Assembly (NCBI RefSeq): GCF_004011695.2
Contig: NC_082405.1
Coordinates: 2,851,001 to 2,915,000 of the forward strand
Direction: 5' to 3'
DNA: 64,000 nt
DNA from: Ascochyta rabiei
Lineage: Eukaryota > Ascomycota > Dothideomycetes > Pleosporales > Didymellaceae
Below the pieces are notes generated by a model. That model had not been told where the DNA came from, made no database searches, and saw nothing but the letters and a program-made list of their open reading frames with translations. Each line of letters starts with the position of its first letter. Position 1 is the first letter of the stretch. Position numbers and translations under genes: made by a program. This document shows, piece by piece, positions 1-10,893 of this stretch.

Positions 1-2072
1 AATAGATTGCGTTCTCGATCAACATGCGCTCCTGCTGGCCAAGCACCTGAGCACTCTTCTTACGCTGGAGTGTTTCAAGGAACGAAGCCATGCGAGGCGA
101 TGTATCTGGATTGCGGAGGAGATATCGTCCACAGTTTTCGAGTAGGTTGCAGATGATCTCGATATTCATCCTTGAGAAGTCGTCCAGGCTGACTTTGAGA
201 CAGTGGAAAATGACGTGCTCTGGAACAACACCGAATTTGGTCAACTCTGCAAGATAGCGTACGTTTTGTGTCCGCACCTGTCCCAGGAAGTCTTTGGACT
301 TGCGGCGCTGCAAGCTTCGAAACTCGTCGTCCAGGTATGCAACAACACCCTGAGCAACATCGGGCATGTATTTGCCGAGAGTCGCAATGAGTCTCGAGTA
401 AATTGGCAGCAAATCAGAGCGACCCTTGGGAATGTCCTGAACAGCTTTGATAAGACGGTTGCGCGATGCTTTGGAGTTGAGAAAACAGAAGTCAATTGCG
501 GTCTGGTCCACTGTGTCCTTGGTGTTGAGCTCAGGTAGGCGGGCAAGAACTGCATCTACCTGCGTTCCAACAGACTTGTTCGCGATGGCGGTAGACTGAT
601 CATCGGCGTCTGCGACTTTTACTGCTTCTGTAACCTCTTTCTCGGCAGTCTCTATCTTTGCCTCGATTCGCTTGCCAACCTGCTCGTCGGTGTCGATCTT
701 TTTCTTCTTACCCTCCTCGAGCAGAATACCAGGAACTCGGTCCTTCAAGTCGATCAGGTTTTCGTAGAAGCGGCGCTCGTCCTCATCTTCCCATATTCCT
801 GGTCCGTCACTACGACCACGCAGGTACTCCCCAGCCTTGATGAGACCAATGGATCCATCTCCGGCATTTGCGGCACTGTCTTTCTCCTTCAGATCGGGCA
901 TGTCCACACCCAGTGCATCAGCCACAACCTGAGCGTTTGTGATCAACCGCTCTTGCGCCTTCATCTGCTTCTCGTAGTTTGCTTGACGATCTTCGAAGAC
1001 TTCTCCGGACTTTACGTAAGCTTCAGCGTTCTTGCGACCCTGTGCAGCCAAGTGCTTTTGGTCTCGCAGCAGATGTGCCTTCACGTCTTCAAAATAGCGT
1101 GCGAGGATGTTTTTGAACCGCTGTTGGAGGTCAGATGCGATGATGGGTAGGTCTTTGCTAGGCTGATCGTCGTCTTCGGTCGCGGAAGTGTCCTCATTCT
1201 GCTCTGCGTTGGTCGTACCGTCTTCGTTGACCGTCTTGCGACCCTCTGCAGATGACGTCTTTGCCCCGAGAATGTCCCAGGCAAACGCTTTCACGAAGAT
1301 GACCACCAAGGGAAGGTTGATATGCTCGCGGTCGTGGCCAAGCATGTCCTTGAGTACTTCCAGTGGAAATGGCTCTGCATCAGCGTTCTCTGCACGGGTC
1401 CTGGTCTTGGTAGTTCCTTCCACGAGCTTTCCATTATCCTTATTCTTGCCGGCCTCTTCAGGACGAGCAACGTCATCCAGGCTTCGCAAAGCCCCTACCA
1501 GCCATAGTTCGGTGGCTATGCGCAGAAGCACACGTTGACGAGCCAAGCGCTCCTTCTCTTCTCGGTCGCGTACCTCTTGTGACAGCGCTTTCAAGTGCGC
1601 TTTGTCTGGAGTTGCAAGCCCCCTTCCAATGTACCAGCCAATGTACCCCGTGAACTCCGTAGGACCGAAGCGCTGGTGGAGTGCACTGACGATCTCAACA
1701 CCTGAGGCAATCTCCCCAGGGGTCTTGAGCTTGCAGAGGCCTTCGTAGCATGCTGAGATGATCTCGGAGAGGTACTTGTGGAGGGACAGGGTGCGGATCT
1801 CTTGGACAAATTGAGACTGGGAGGAGGCGCTGATGGCGGTTCGGAGGCGCTTGATAAAGGCGGTGTTCTTCTTCATGGACGAGTCGAGGGCACCCTGCAC
1901 AGGGAAGACATCTGGATGATACGTGAGCGCGACAGGTGATGGGGCGTACCTGGCTACTGACCTTGCTCGCCATCCCACGCTCGGAAGTTGAGCTCACGAA
2001 GCTCTCCTTCATGGTGTCAGTGTCCTGCGATTCCCAGGGAAAGCTACACGTACGCTTTCTTGGCCTTTCCAT
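1..2072 (-). CDS. UPF2: UPF2/NMD2 nonsense-mediated decay factor, 5' part
   Basis: Partial gene: about 658 N-terminal codons are here and the rest lies beyond position 1. Upf2 is the MIF4G scaffold joining Upf1 and Upf3 in nonsense-mediated mRNA decay. Exons read 2072-2054 (only 19 nt), 2006-1962 and 1911 to the edge; introns are 47 and 50 nt, the first with a CTGAC branch site. The joined start reads MERPRKRELRELNFRAWDGE followed by DVFPVQGALDSSMKKNTAF, which matches the conserved Upf2 amino terminus. Downstream the frame stays open through MIF4G helices, and near the edge has TVDQTAIDFCFLNSK and RSLQRRKSKDFL, also Upf2-like. The first ATG frame runs straight into intron sequence, so the tiny first exon is needed to keep the protein. 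The family assignment is from remembered conservation, not a search. Confidence 0.9.
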
Positions 2073-4879
2073 GGTGGAATAGGCAGTCCCTCGGTGGTGG
2101 AGGGGCGGATGTCGATAGCACGGGTCGGCTATGATACGCGCACATGGAATATCGGAGCTATGTCGGGCGCGGCTTCTGCGTGCATTGGGTCGAGCGCAGC
2201 GCGGGCAAGCTCACGGTGAAGTAGTCGTTTGCGCGGGATAGCAGCAACGCAAGGCGATGTGTTTGCGCGGTCGTACTGAGGGTGGTTTGAAGTTCGTCTG
2301 CAACAGTCCGGCCTCGCTCTTCCCCATCGGGGATGTAGCGTCATTCTCTAACGTGACTAAGCAGACAAAGGTACTCAGCCCAATTATTCGAGCAAATCAT
2401 CGTAGGATGCACTCATGAAGGTCTCCATGAATGAGCTTGTCTCTCTTTTTGTTGCCTTACAGCCACTTTGTACACAAGTGGTTTCTCGGTTTTGCAAGAG
2501 AATCCAGTCAGCTCCAGCAGATTCTGTAGGGATTTACAAGACTGGGTCGGAAACTGCAATGCCTCCAAGCTACGGGACTGCGTCTGCTGCCTGCGCTTCG
2601 GCATCTCGCATGAAATTTTCAATTTGCTATGCTACTTCCACTCAGCTTCTTGGTCATGCCATGTTCTTGCAGGCTGGGGGTGTTTGGACCCAGACGCCCT
2701 CTCACCTCGCAGGAAAACCCGGCGCGGTCTCTCTAGATATTTGGAGGCACTTGGAGGAGCTTTGCAGAAGTCATGTGTGGCGATAAGTTCCAAGAAGATC
2801 AAAGCTTTTCGTAGCTACTTGAGATGCTTACTAGAATATCAAAAGCCTCTAGCGATATCATGAGAGCCAATCTCAAGAGCTGCTACGTCTGAGCTCTCCT
2901 GCAACGTAAATGACACCACCGCACGGAAGGGTCCGAACAGGGAACACGCGGGCTGCGGTCTGAACAGAGTTCTCGTCACCAACGGCGCGTACATGCAGGT
3001 CGTTGGCACACGGCGCTTGTTGTCTTCAGGCCAGCATCGAATGCAAGAATCGGCCAGCCACGGCGACTGCAAACAACATCACCCAAGCTGCAAGTGAGAC
3101 TGTTGCCTTTACTACTGCAAGCGCTGCCCATGGCCTTTTGCTGTCTCGGTACTTCGCGGTAATGACCACAAAGCGAAAAGGGGCGATTTGCTTGAATGCT
3201 TTTCCCTTCGGCGATACTTGGCGCTTCTATTGTCTGCGAATTGCAATACACATCAGCCGAAAGTGTCGTCAAAGGAGTCATGTGGAGCGAAGAATGGCGC
3301 GCCTGACCCCTCGATTTGTCCTTTGTTCGTACACTAGGCGTTTGCAAGACGCAAGATTGGCGCCTTGGAAGCGGCATCCTTCGTGAATGGTTGAATCAGC
3401 AGACCTGGAGTCGTGCTCCTTTACAGTTTGGACACTGTTAGGTTGTGGTTCAGGGGTAAAACGGTGAGCTTAGATCTGCCGCGGCTTTAACGCCAGCGGG
3501 CGCCAGCGCGGTCGATGAACGACAACGACTCATGTGCATGGATAAAACAAAATTTGCGGAAGAGGATTTTGACAGGCAAGCACATGTACAAGTACGAGAA
3601 GTGATGTCGGCTCGGACTTCAGCCTTGCAACGCATTTGCCTGTGGTGAAGATCTGCGATGCTATTCACGGAGCTTCGGCAGCCAACAACATTGCATGCGT
3701 ACCGAAGAGATCGGCAGACTTGGACACGCACGACCAGATCCCGCGCTTGCGGAACGACAACACGTCCAGTTTATCGATTGCCAGCCGTAAGCTCAGCCTC
3801 GCGGGAACGGCAGGTCCGTAGAAGATGTGTTCTGGAAGCTGAGCGCAGATGGCGAAGGCTAAATCAAGCAACGTTGTGAGGCTCGAAGGTCGTGGAACCG
3901 CCTGTGTCACGACACGAGGCTAGTATGGACAGGGAGTTGATGTCATATCATCGCATCGCGCGATATTGAGGGCGTCATGCTTTGTGGAGTTGCGGGCCCT
4001 GTACATGGTACATACACACAGCGTCCCCACAGCTAAAGCCCGTGTTTACCTTTCTAGCTTTTCTAGCGCTCGCTGCCGCGGCGCCGAAGAAGAAAAGGAG
4101 ACATACACGCTGCTCCGTTTGCTCGTATTCAAAATGAGCGACGGGTGACAGCGAGTCCCTGCCGCGAAGGCCCAAGGCCCGAAAGAAGGGGTAGTGTGCG
4201 GTGCTGGCAGAGGCGCGTGCGCAGCCGATTGGGTGGATGGCGTGTGTATGTCAGCGACGAGACTGCATTCTTGGCAATGAAACGCGCAGGAAGGGACGGC
4301 AGGGAAGGCGAATTTCGTGCGCGCCACGATGTCATTGGAACGTGTGAAGCAGTGAGCGTACATGGTTGACCTGTCGCCGAGTTGGCGGGACACAGCACAA
4401 TGGCGACCGAACTGCTGGCCTTTGTGGTCCATGGCTCAAAGGGACTGCGGCGTGCCTAGACAATCAGTCTTTCAGCGTGCAACAAAGGAACAAGGGCAAA
4501 GGGCAAAGGGCAAAGGGAAGATGCACAGCATGGCCGATCAGGAGCATCGCGAAACAGAACAGCCAGCAGCGCGGCAGACCTCATACGCCCAACGGCAGAC
4601 GGCGCGCGGGGGCGTCGTCCTAAAATAACTAGCGAGGCTCCGTCAGGACTCGCCAGCGTGGAACACATGTGCCCTGTCGACCACTCACGCCCAGCACGTC
4701 CGTGTCGAGCGCTTGGCTGGGAGAAGGGCAGGCGGCCTGCCTGCCTGTATCAGTCGGGGTTCCCTGCGACGATCGCACACACTTGCGCAGACGCCGCAGA
4801 CTTCACCGCGCCCAGAGGCACCACGACTCTTTGGGTCAAGTCTGTGGTCTGCCGTGGGCCCTAGTGTTTCTGCGCTTCC
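2073..4879. other. long intergenic region, no supported gene
   Basis: About 2.8 kb between UPF2 and the chitin synthase leader. Open frames of 60-130 codons occur on both strands (for example 2415-2863 and 2976-3386), but they overlap antisense to one another and have no recognisable domain, signal peptide or splice pattern. A short run of GGCAAAG-type repeats sits at about 4492-4518. It may hold upstream control elements for either gene. Confidence 0.5.
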
Positions 4880-5534
4880 GTGCCTGTACAAACCACCCCG
4901 ACCCCCTCGTGCAGGTGAATTCCCTTCCCTCCTTCTCCAGGTGCACCTTCCCACACATCCTGCAGCTTGCCCCCCCTTGCGCGCAGCATCTGTGATGACA
5001 TCTTACTGAAAAGCTCGCTTTCTTCCTGCTTCGACCCCTCACACTCGTTTACCTGCCCTGTTCCAGCAACTGCTTTCTCCCGCCAACCAAGACCCGTCGG
5101 TATTGCAGTCGATATTGCAGTCGATACTGCAATCGATATCGTCGACGCCGACGCCACTGCCAGCTGAATCAGCGCCCGTCTTCTTTGGGATTGCCTCTTC
5201 TCGTCAACACCCTCGGTTCCTGCCTCGATTCTCTAGCGCTGTGCAACGACACGTCCTGTGAGCGTGCGCCGTGTCACCCGTCCAGCTCTCCACCGCCCGG
5301 GAACCGCCTTGGAGCTACTCGGCTGCCCCATCCCGCGCTCGCCTCTCGACTTCTGAACCTGGCTCTTAGTCGACCACTGCTGCCGCACGCACCCAGCGTG
5401 TTCCAGCATCCCGTCTTCCCGAGCGGCCATCGACAGCCTACCTTTGGCAGCTCCAGCTAGAGCTTTCTGCCTGCACTCGCTTCACCCACACCTTACGAGC
5501 TCGAAACGAATACACGCTTTAATTCTCCTTTACC
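4880..5534 (+). promoter_or_regulatory. CT-rich leader/promoter of the chitin synthase
   Basis: This stretch is rich in C and T on the plus strand, as is common just upstream of fungal start codons. It contains a small imperfect repeat of TATTGCAGTCGA type at about 5101-5140. No confident TATA box or transcription start can be placed. Part of it is probably 5' untranslated RNA. Confidence 0.4.
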
Positions 5535-8180
5535 ATGTGGGAACAAACTGGTCCCGTTGTTCGCGCCCTTCTGTCTAGGGCGGACTCGGGCGAGGTTCCA
5601 GACATCACTGACCCATGGCCAGTCAAGGACGTAAGCTTGCTTCACTCTCGACAACCAACAGCACAGCTAACGCTAACGGAAACAGATTGTCTACGTAGCC
5701 ATCGTCGGCGGTGTCATGCTTGCTGCTCTGCTCGAATGGTTCCTCTGGGTCGCCGCGTTCACATACTGTCTAGTCAAGGTCTTCCAGAAGGCCGAGACGA
5801 TCAGTGTCCGTCTTCTGGCTGTTTTCTTCGGCATTCTCTTCTTCTGCCTTCGGTACGTGCCCCTCCGCTTCGACCCGCTGTATACCTCCCTAACTCCTAC
5901 AGTGCCATCTTCTTGCCCATCATGGTTGTCACCCTCCCTCTACCCGCCCAAGTTGTCAAATACTTCCCCCAGCAAATGGTTGACTTTCTCCAATGGTTCG
6001 CTTTCTGGTCGTTTGCTGGTCTCTTGACAATCCCGTGGTTGTTCTGTGTCTACCAACTTGTCACTCACTCGGTCGGTCGCGCCAAGAGGATCAAGACTGT
6101 GCTCGACGAGGCTTCCGCGCCCAAGGTCGTCATTGTCATGCCTTGCTACCAGGAAATCCCTGAGATTCTCCTGCGAACTTGCGACTCGCTCGTCGACTGC
6201 GAGTACCCGCCTTCGTGTCTGCACATCTTCTTGTCATTCGACGGAGACCAGGAAGACGAGCTCTACTTGAACACCATCGAGAAGCTTGGTGTACCTCTCA
6301 CCCTCGACTCGTACCCCAAATCTATCGATGTCATCTACCGTAGCTGCCGTATCACCATCTCCCGTTTCCCCCACGGTGGTAAGCGCCACTGCCAAAAGAG
6401 GACTTTCAAGCTCATCGACAAGATCTACACTGAGTACCTCAAGCGCAACGACAACCTGTTCGTGCTCTTCATCGACTCCGATTGTATCCTCGACAAGTCT
6501 TGCATTCAGAACTTCATGTACGAAATGGAACTCAAGCCTGGCTCCAAGAAGAACATGTTGGCTCAAACCGGTGTCATCACATCCACCACGGAGAAGAACT
6601 CGCTCATCACCCTGCTTCAAGACATGGAGTACATTCATGGTCAACTCTTCGAGCGTTCTGTCGAATCTGGATGCGGCGCCGTCACCTGTCTCCCCGGTGC
6701 TCTTACCATGTTGCGATTCTCTGCCTTCCGTAAGATGGCCAAGTACTACTTCGCCGACAAGGCTGAGCAGTGCGACGACCTCTTCGATTACGGCAAGTGC
6801 CATTTGGGCGAGGATCGTTGGTTGACCCATCTGTTCATGATTGGCGCCCAGGAACGATACCAGATCCAGATGAACACCGGAGCTTTCTGCAAGACCGAAG
6901 CCGTGCAGACCTACAAATCGTTGCTCAAGCAGCGTCGCCGCTGGTTCTTGGGTTTCATCACCAACGAAGTTTGCATGTTGACTGATATCCGCCTGTGGAG
7001 GCGCTACCCCATCCTGCTGATTGTCCGTTTCATGCAGAACACCATCCGTACCACCGCCTTGCTCTTCTTCATCTTAGTCATCTCCCTCGTCTCCACTTCG
7101 CAGAAGATTGCCAACCTGCCGGTCGGTTTCATCGCCATTTCTCTCGGACTCAACTGGCTTCTCATGATCTACTTTGGTGCCAAGCTCGGCCGCTACAAGG
7201 TTATGCTCTACCCCCTCATGTTCGTCGTCAACCCCTTCTTCAACTGGTTATACATGGTTTACGGAATCTTCACCGCTGGTCAACGTACCTGGGGAGGACC
7301 CCGTGCTGATGCCGGTACTGCCGACGCCAAGGTCACTCCCCAGGAGGCTATTGAGAAGGCTGAGGCTACGGGCGACGATCTCAACGTTGTCCCCGAAACC
7401 TTCAAGGCTGCTGCTGAAGCACAGAAGAACCGCCCCGGCCCTGTCCCTCTGTTGCCCACCGCCGACATGGAGGGACGCTTCGCCGCTGCCGAGAGGTTGC
7501 CCAACGGTTGGTACCAGCAAGGAAACGACTCGGGTCTCACCTTCCCCAATATGGCGCCCCGCGACCCCAACGCACCCCATGTTCCCCTGCATCCCCGCTC
7601 TTCCATGGACTCGTTCACATCTGGCACTTCCGCCAACAACTCTGTCTACATGCCACGTCGTGTCGAAAGTTTCATGGATCCCGAGGATGCTCGCATTTAC
7701 CACAAGACTCAGGAGACTCAGAAGCCTGCTGGTGGTGCTTTCTTCGAGGAGCACCGTCAGCAAGGACCTTACGAAGTCGGTATGAGCTCTGGAAAGGGTG
7801 GCTACACCGAGTCAGTCGAGTCTCTCTCCGGTGACTCTGTTTACGACAAGCAGCAACAGCAAAGGCCTCAACAATACCGCAACCAGAGCAACACATCGCC
7901 ATTGTCTGCAGAGTATGGACAAAACGATCTGGCGGCGCCCAAGGCTGCTTACAGCCAGCAGAACAACCGCGACTCCAACGGCTCAAACCGCCAAGGACGC
8001 AGCCCTCTCGCACAAGAGAGCTATGTCAGGACCGCACCAGGCGAGGAGCTTGGTTTTGAGATGCACCAACCTCAGAGCAGCAGCTTGATGCGCGACGTAT
8101 CACCCGCTCCGCTAGGCCACAGCAGAAGTGACTCGACAGATTCGAAGAAGCGCAAGCGCCTCGTTAAGGACCGCAAGTGA
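5535..8180 (+). CDS. chitin synthase, division III (class VI-like)
   Basis: Membrane glycosyltransferase (GT2) that polymerises UDP-GlcNAc into chitin for the cell wall. Exons 5535-5630, 5686-5852 and 5903-8180 give 846 residues; introns are 55 and 50 nt. The frame also stays open through both introns, so an uncorrected reading would be 881 residues with a wrong N-terminus. Visible features are N-terminal membrane segments (exon 2 and start of exon 3), the nucleotide-binding region VVIVMPCYQEIPEIL, the acidic motif FIDSDC (about residue 277), GEDRWL, and the hallmark LKQRRRWFLGF (about residue 430). A multi-span membrane region and a hydrophilic 300-residue Gln/Ser-rich tail ending in basic KKRKRLVKDRK follow. 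There is no myosin head or cytochrome b5 domain, which argues against classes IV, V and VII. The class assignment is from memory. Confidence 0.9.
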   Translation: MWEQTGPVVRALLSRADSGEVPDITDPWPVKDVSLLHSRQPTAQLTLTETDCLRSHRRRCHACCSARMVPLGRRVHILSSQGLPEGRDDQCPSSGCFLRHSLLLPSVRAPPLRPAVYLPNSYSAIFLPIMVVTLPLPAQVVKYFPQQMVDFLQWFAFWSFAGLLTIPWLFCVYQLVTHSVGRAKRIKTVLDEASAPKVVIVMPCYQEIPEILLRTCDSLVDCEYPPSCLHIFLSFDGDQEDELYLNTIEKLGVPLTLDSYPKSIDVIYRSCRITISRFPHGGKRHCQKRTFKLIDKIYTEYLKRNDNLFVLFIDSDCILDKSCIQNFMYEMELKPGSKKNMLAQTGVITSTTEKNSLITLLQDMEYIHGQLFERSVESGCGAVTCLPGALTMLRFSAFRKMAKYYFADKAEQCDDLFDYGKCHLGEDRWLTHLFMIGAQERYQIQMNTGAFCKTEAVQTYKSLLKQRRRWFLGFITNEVCMLTDIRLWRRYPILLIVRFMQNTIRTTALLFFILVISLVSTSQKIANLPVGFIAISLGLNWLLMIYFGAKLGRYKVMLYPLMFVVNPFFNWLYMVYGIFTAGQRTWGGPRADAGTADAKVTPQEAIEKAEATGDDLNVVPETFKAAAEAQKNRPGPVPLLPTADMEGRFAAAERLPNGWYQQGNDSGLTFPNMAPRDPNAPHVPLHPRSSMDSFTSGTSANNSVYMPRRVESFMDPEDARIYHKTQETQKPAGGAFFEEHRQQGPYEVGMSSGKGGYTESVESLSGDSVYDKQQQQRPQQYRNQSNTSPLSAEYGQNDLAAPKAAYSQQNNRDSNGSNRQGRSPLAQESYVRTAPGEELGFEMHQPQSSSLMRDVSPAPLGHSRSDSTDSKKRKRLVKDRK

Positions 8181-8818
8181 ATGCGATATTCCTGTTTGAC
8201 AGACATTTAATTTCGCATCTACGCATGAAACATCTGGATATGGGCGATGGCGTTTCCTCACATTCAACAACCGCGGTCTGACTTTTCACATCCCTAGCAT
8301 AGAGCAGGGTTACCGGCGTTCGAGCGACCAGCTTACTGCAATCCCTTGCATCATCTCCTTAATGTACATATATCTTGACCCACCCAACCGTTCATGGGTG
8401 GCGATGTGGTCTGGTTTGGTTGGGTACGACTTTGACTTGAGATCACGATTGGTTCACTCATTACCATTAATTTGAATGACTGCTGCTGTTTTGGTATATA
8501 CGTGGAGAGTCCGGGGAACGACTTTTGCGTAATGTCTAGAGGTCTAGGCTTGAAGTCAACGATCAATCCATCTATCTGTGTCCAGCATGTGTCGTGTGTT
8601 TTCGCCACCCTGTTGAGTACTTACATGTTGAAGCCATCATCGCCTGTTTTTCCACGTCCATAAACCGGTTAAGATAACGCAGCCGTTCGTCTGGTGGAGA
8701 CTGGGAATCAGGGCATTGGTTACGCAGAGGATCTAATTAAGCTTGTTTTGCGAGCACGACCCTTGATTCATGATGTCGATAATTGAATAGGTCAATGTCG
8801 GGTGTTTACAGTACCTTG
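8181..8818. other. chitin synthase 3' region, no gene
   Basis: Untranslated and intergenic sequence between the chitin synthase stop and the transposon. Short open frames here have no support. Confidence 0.5.
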
Positions 8819-8820
8819 TA

Positions 8821-8866
8821 ACGTAATCGGCCATTGAGTCGGCCAGGCAATTAAGCCGGCCACCTT
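8821..8866 (+). repeat. left terminal inverted repeat of transposon 1
   Basis: 46 bp, identical to the reverse complement of 10617-10662. It contains three GGCC-centred motifs that could be transposase binding sites. Confidence 0.93.
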
Positions 8867-8900
8867 TGCCAAGATCACACCTCATTCCACCTCTCATCTA

Positions 8901-10544
8901 ATGTCTCAACAACCTGATCTTAGATTACTTCCTCGTGAGGATAGGATAATCCTTGCTATTCAAGCTATGAAATCTGACGCGTTAATAAGCTAACAGCGCG
9001 CTGCTGCTATCTATAACGTTCCTCAATTAACCCTCCAAGACCGACGCGCCAAAACCACCTCACAACGCAATTCCCACCACAGCAGATTAAGGCTTACTAA
9101 GCCTGAAGAGGAGGTGGTTATACAATACATAAGGAAGCTTAACGCGCAAGGCTTTGCCCCTACGCTAAGCTACGTACGTAAAATAGCTAATTAACTGCTA
9201 GCTGCCTATAGTGGTAGTAAGGTTAGAGAAAAATAGGCCAGGCACCTTGTAAACCAGAAGCCTGAGATTAAGTCTCAGGTAACTAGACAGCGCGATTACC
9301 AGAGAGTCTTATGCAGTAATCTAGCTATTATTAGCCCCTAGTTTAACCTTATACGCAACGTTAAAGCCAAATATAGCATCTAGGACCAAGATACCTACAA
9401 CTTTAACAAGACTGGCTTCCAGATGGGTGTTAGAGGGTCTGTCAAGGTAGTAACAGCGTCTGAGAGGCGTCTTAAGCCACTTGGAGTCCAGCCTGGCAAC
9501 CGTGAGTGGGCAACGTTAATTGCCGCGATCAACGCCATAGGGTAGGTTATCCCACCCTTCTTCATCTTTAAAGCAAAGAACTATAACCAGGCCTAGTATT
9601 ACAACCTAAAGGATTAGCGTATTAGTGTCAGCAAGAATGGCTGGACAACAAATAAACTAGGCCTAGAGTGGCTGAAGCACTTTATCCAGCATATAACAGC
9701 CCGGACAGTAGGTAGCTACCAGCTGCTGATTATTAATGGCTATAAGAGCCACAAGTTGCTTGCCTTCCAGGATCTGTGTAAGGAAAACAAAATTATTACT
9801 CTCTGTATGCCTCCTTACACCTCCTATATCCTACAGCCACTTAATGTGGGCTGTTTTGCCCCATTAAAACGAGCATATAAGACAGAAATTAATGTCTTAG
9901 TAAACAGCCACGTCACTCACATTAACAAGAAAGCATTCTTGGCTGCCTTTAATCAGGTGTTTAATAAGGCGTTTTTATCTAATAATATCTAATTAAGCTT
10001 CCAAGCAACAGGCTTGGTTCTAGACAACCTAGAGGTGGTGCTATTAAAGCTTAAAGTGAAGCCTCGTACGCTAACACCACCTTTACCAGGGCCTACTACC
10101 TAGCAACCTAGAACACCAAGCAACGCTGCTGAAATATTAGCTCAATTAACGCTGATATCTGACCGGATTAGGCGGCACCACAGTTCATCTCCAGCTTTAA
10201 TTATTGAGATGGTGCAGCAGTTCAAAAAGGGAGCTAATATGATGGTGCATTCCCAGGTGCTTATAGCAGCTAAGATAGTTAAGCTTTAAGCAGTAAATAA
10301 AGCTGCTTTTAAGCATAAAGTACGTAAAAGGAAGCAGATCTAGTATAGAGGAACCCTATCACAGCAAGAGGCAGAGGAAATAATAGCTGCACAAGAGGTG
10401 GTGGTGCAGGCAGAGGCAGAGAGGCGTAAGGAGAGGGTGCGAACAGGTGGTAGTAGAGAGGGTTCTCGACGCTGTGGGATGTGTGGTCAGGCTGGGCACA
10501 ATAAGCGCACATGTAAGCAAGATACTGTAGACAGAGTAGATTAA
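8901..10544 (+). pseudogene. dead Fot1-like DDE transposase with CCHC knuckle
   Basis: A single 548-codon frame from ATG 8901 to TAA 10544 is kept without indels but has about a dozen internal TAA/TAG stops, as expected from C to T or G to A change at CAA, CAG or TGG codons. Family landmarks remain: an N-terminal helix-turn-helix region (QRAAAIYNVPQLTL), a DDE_1-type core, and a C-terminal CX2CX4HX4C zinc knuckle (CGMCGQAGHNKRTC). All three positions expected to hold catalytic Asp now read Asn: NFNKTGF, LLIINGYKSH and LQPLNVGCF. Each is one G to A change from the family pattern, and the middle motif also has His to Tyr. It cannot encode a working transposase. Confidence 0.88.
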
Positions 10545-10616
10545 TTTAACGTACTGTAAGCTACAGCACGACGTTGTAGTGTTGAGTTATCTGCGTGTTA
10601 AGGTGGGTGGCTGCAT

Positions 10617-10662
10617 AAGGTGGCCGGCTTAATTGCCTGGCCGACTCAATGGCCGATTACGT
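10617..10662 (-). repeat. right terminal inverted repeat of transposon 1
   Basis: 46 bp mirror of the left end, followed directly by the TA target duplicate at 10663-10664. Confidence 0.93.
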
Positions 10663-10893
10663 TATAGGATTTTGGAAGTCTTCAGATCTACATCCCACGA
10701 GCACCGCGACGCCGAGGCGTAATTTTTTCGATTCAAGGAGATTCGGTTGATATACATTTCTGTCTGATGTCTCAATCGTACCTCGAAGGTATAGAGAAAG
10801 TGTTCCATCGCACCATTGAACCGACAATATTCTCAGTGTTCATCGCGGAATTAAAGGTAACGAGGGCATTCTCTGTTACAGGCTACCTTCCAG

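Larger units (their letters stand above)
8821..10662 (+). mobile_element. Fot1/pogo-type (Tc1-mariner) DNA transposon, RIP-degraded
   Basis: An 1842 bp element bounded by perfect 46 bp terminal inverted repeats (8821-8866 and 10617-10662, both starting ACGTAATCGGCC when read inward). It is flanked on both sides by TA (8819-8820 and 10663-10664), the target duplication expected for the Tc1/mariner superfamily. The interior holds one transposase frame in plus orientation, broken only by stop codons. Base composition is much richer in A and T than the neighbouring genes. Ends, duplication and length are complete, so the element inserted whole and was then mutated in place. Confidence 0.93.

Noticed and set aside
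2415..3386. Overlapping frames of 120-133 codons in the intergenic region.
   Set aside because: No domain, signal peptide, or splice support; they oppose each other on both strands.
9756..9992. Separate small gene inside transposon 1.
   Set aside because: It is a stop-free piece of the transposase frame, in phase with the rest.
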